In this document: positions 55,115 through 55,117 of the stretch, piece by piece | Numbering within the stretch: the stretch's first letter is position 1 | How the letters are laid out: each line of letters starts with the position of its first letter | Source: Eubacteriales Family XIII. Incertae Sedis bacterium | GTDB lineage: Bacteria > Bacillota > Clostridia > Peptostreptococcales > Anaerovoracaceae | Length of the DNA: 55,117 bases | Assembly: GCA_031257175.1 (NCBI GenBank) | Contig: JAIRPE010000131.1 | Coordinates: 1 to 55,117, forward strand | Direction: 5' to 3' | The notes under the pieces: generated by a model | Databases searched by the model: none | Told to the model about the DNA's origin: nothing | The model's input: only the letters and a program-made list of their open reading frames with translations | Position numbers and translations under genes: made by a program

Positions 55115-55117
55115 AAC

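Noticed and set aside
1-55117. CRISPR array
   Set aside because: No regularly spaced direct repeats with unique spacers were found; the tandem repeats present have no spacers.

Overview
55 kb bacterial window, mostly GC-rich chromosomal DNA, read from the sequence and the supplied ORF track only. Left to right: ABC transporter pair; DnaJ-like protein; decayed RelE-like toxin gene; aldolase; minus-strand lipid/PKS locus (alpha/beta hydrolase, free ACP, KS-AT-DH-PPTase megasynthase, NPD/ER-KS-AT-ACP-KR megasynthase, then a B12-type radical SAM enzyme); MacAB-like efflux system; Rhs-core remnant; MBL hydrolase; trkA plus two trkH genes separated by a 126-bp tandem repeat; a compact pyrB-pyrI-pyrF-pyrE-rnr-exonuclease operon; esterase, nadE, Fe-S reductase, cyclase and rtcB. 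An AT-richer accessory island (about 42.2-51.9 kb) follows. It holds an eight-gene, translationally coupled operon: four cobalamin-type radical SAM enzymes, a GH3-like adenylating ligase, two (one tentative) GNAT-like proteins and a truncated U32-family protein, preceded by a DUF6076-like gene and a near-consensus promoter. Gene debris flanks the island: an AlbA_2/Schlafen fragment on the left, and a transposase remnant, RelB/YafQ-type TA pair and phage DUF1492-like remnant on the right. The window ends with a four-tRNA operon (Met-His-Gln-Cys, minus strand). A dispersed intergenic repeat family with roughly 26-bp imperfect terminal inverted repeats occurs in full or partial form at several sites. 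The best candidates for an undescribed system are the radical SAM/GH3/GNAT operon and the self-activating PUFA-synthase-like locus. No database search was possible; all family calls rest on motif recognition.
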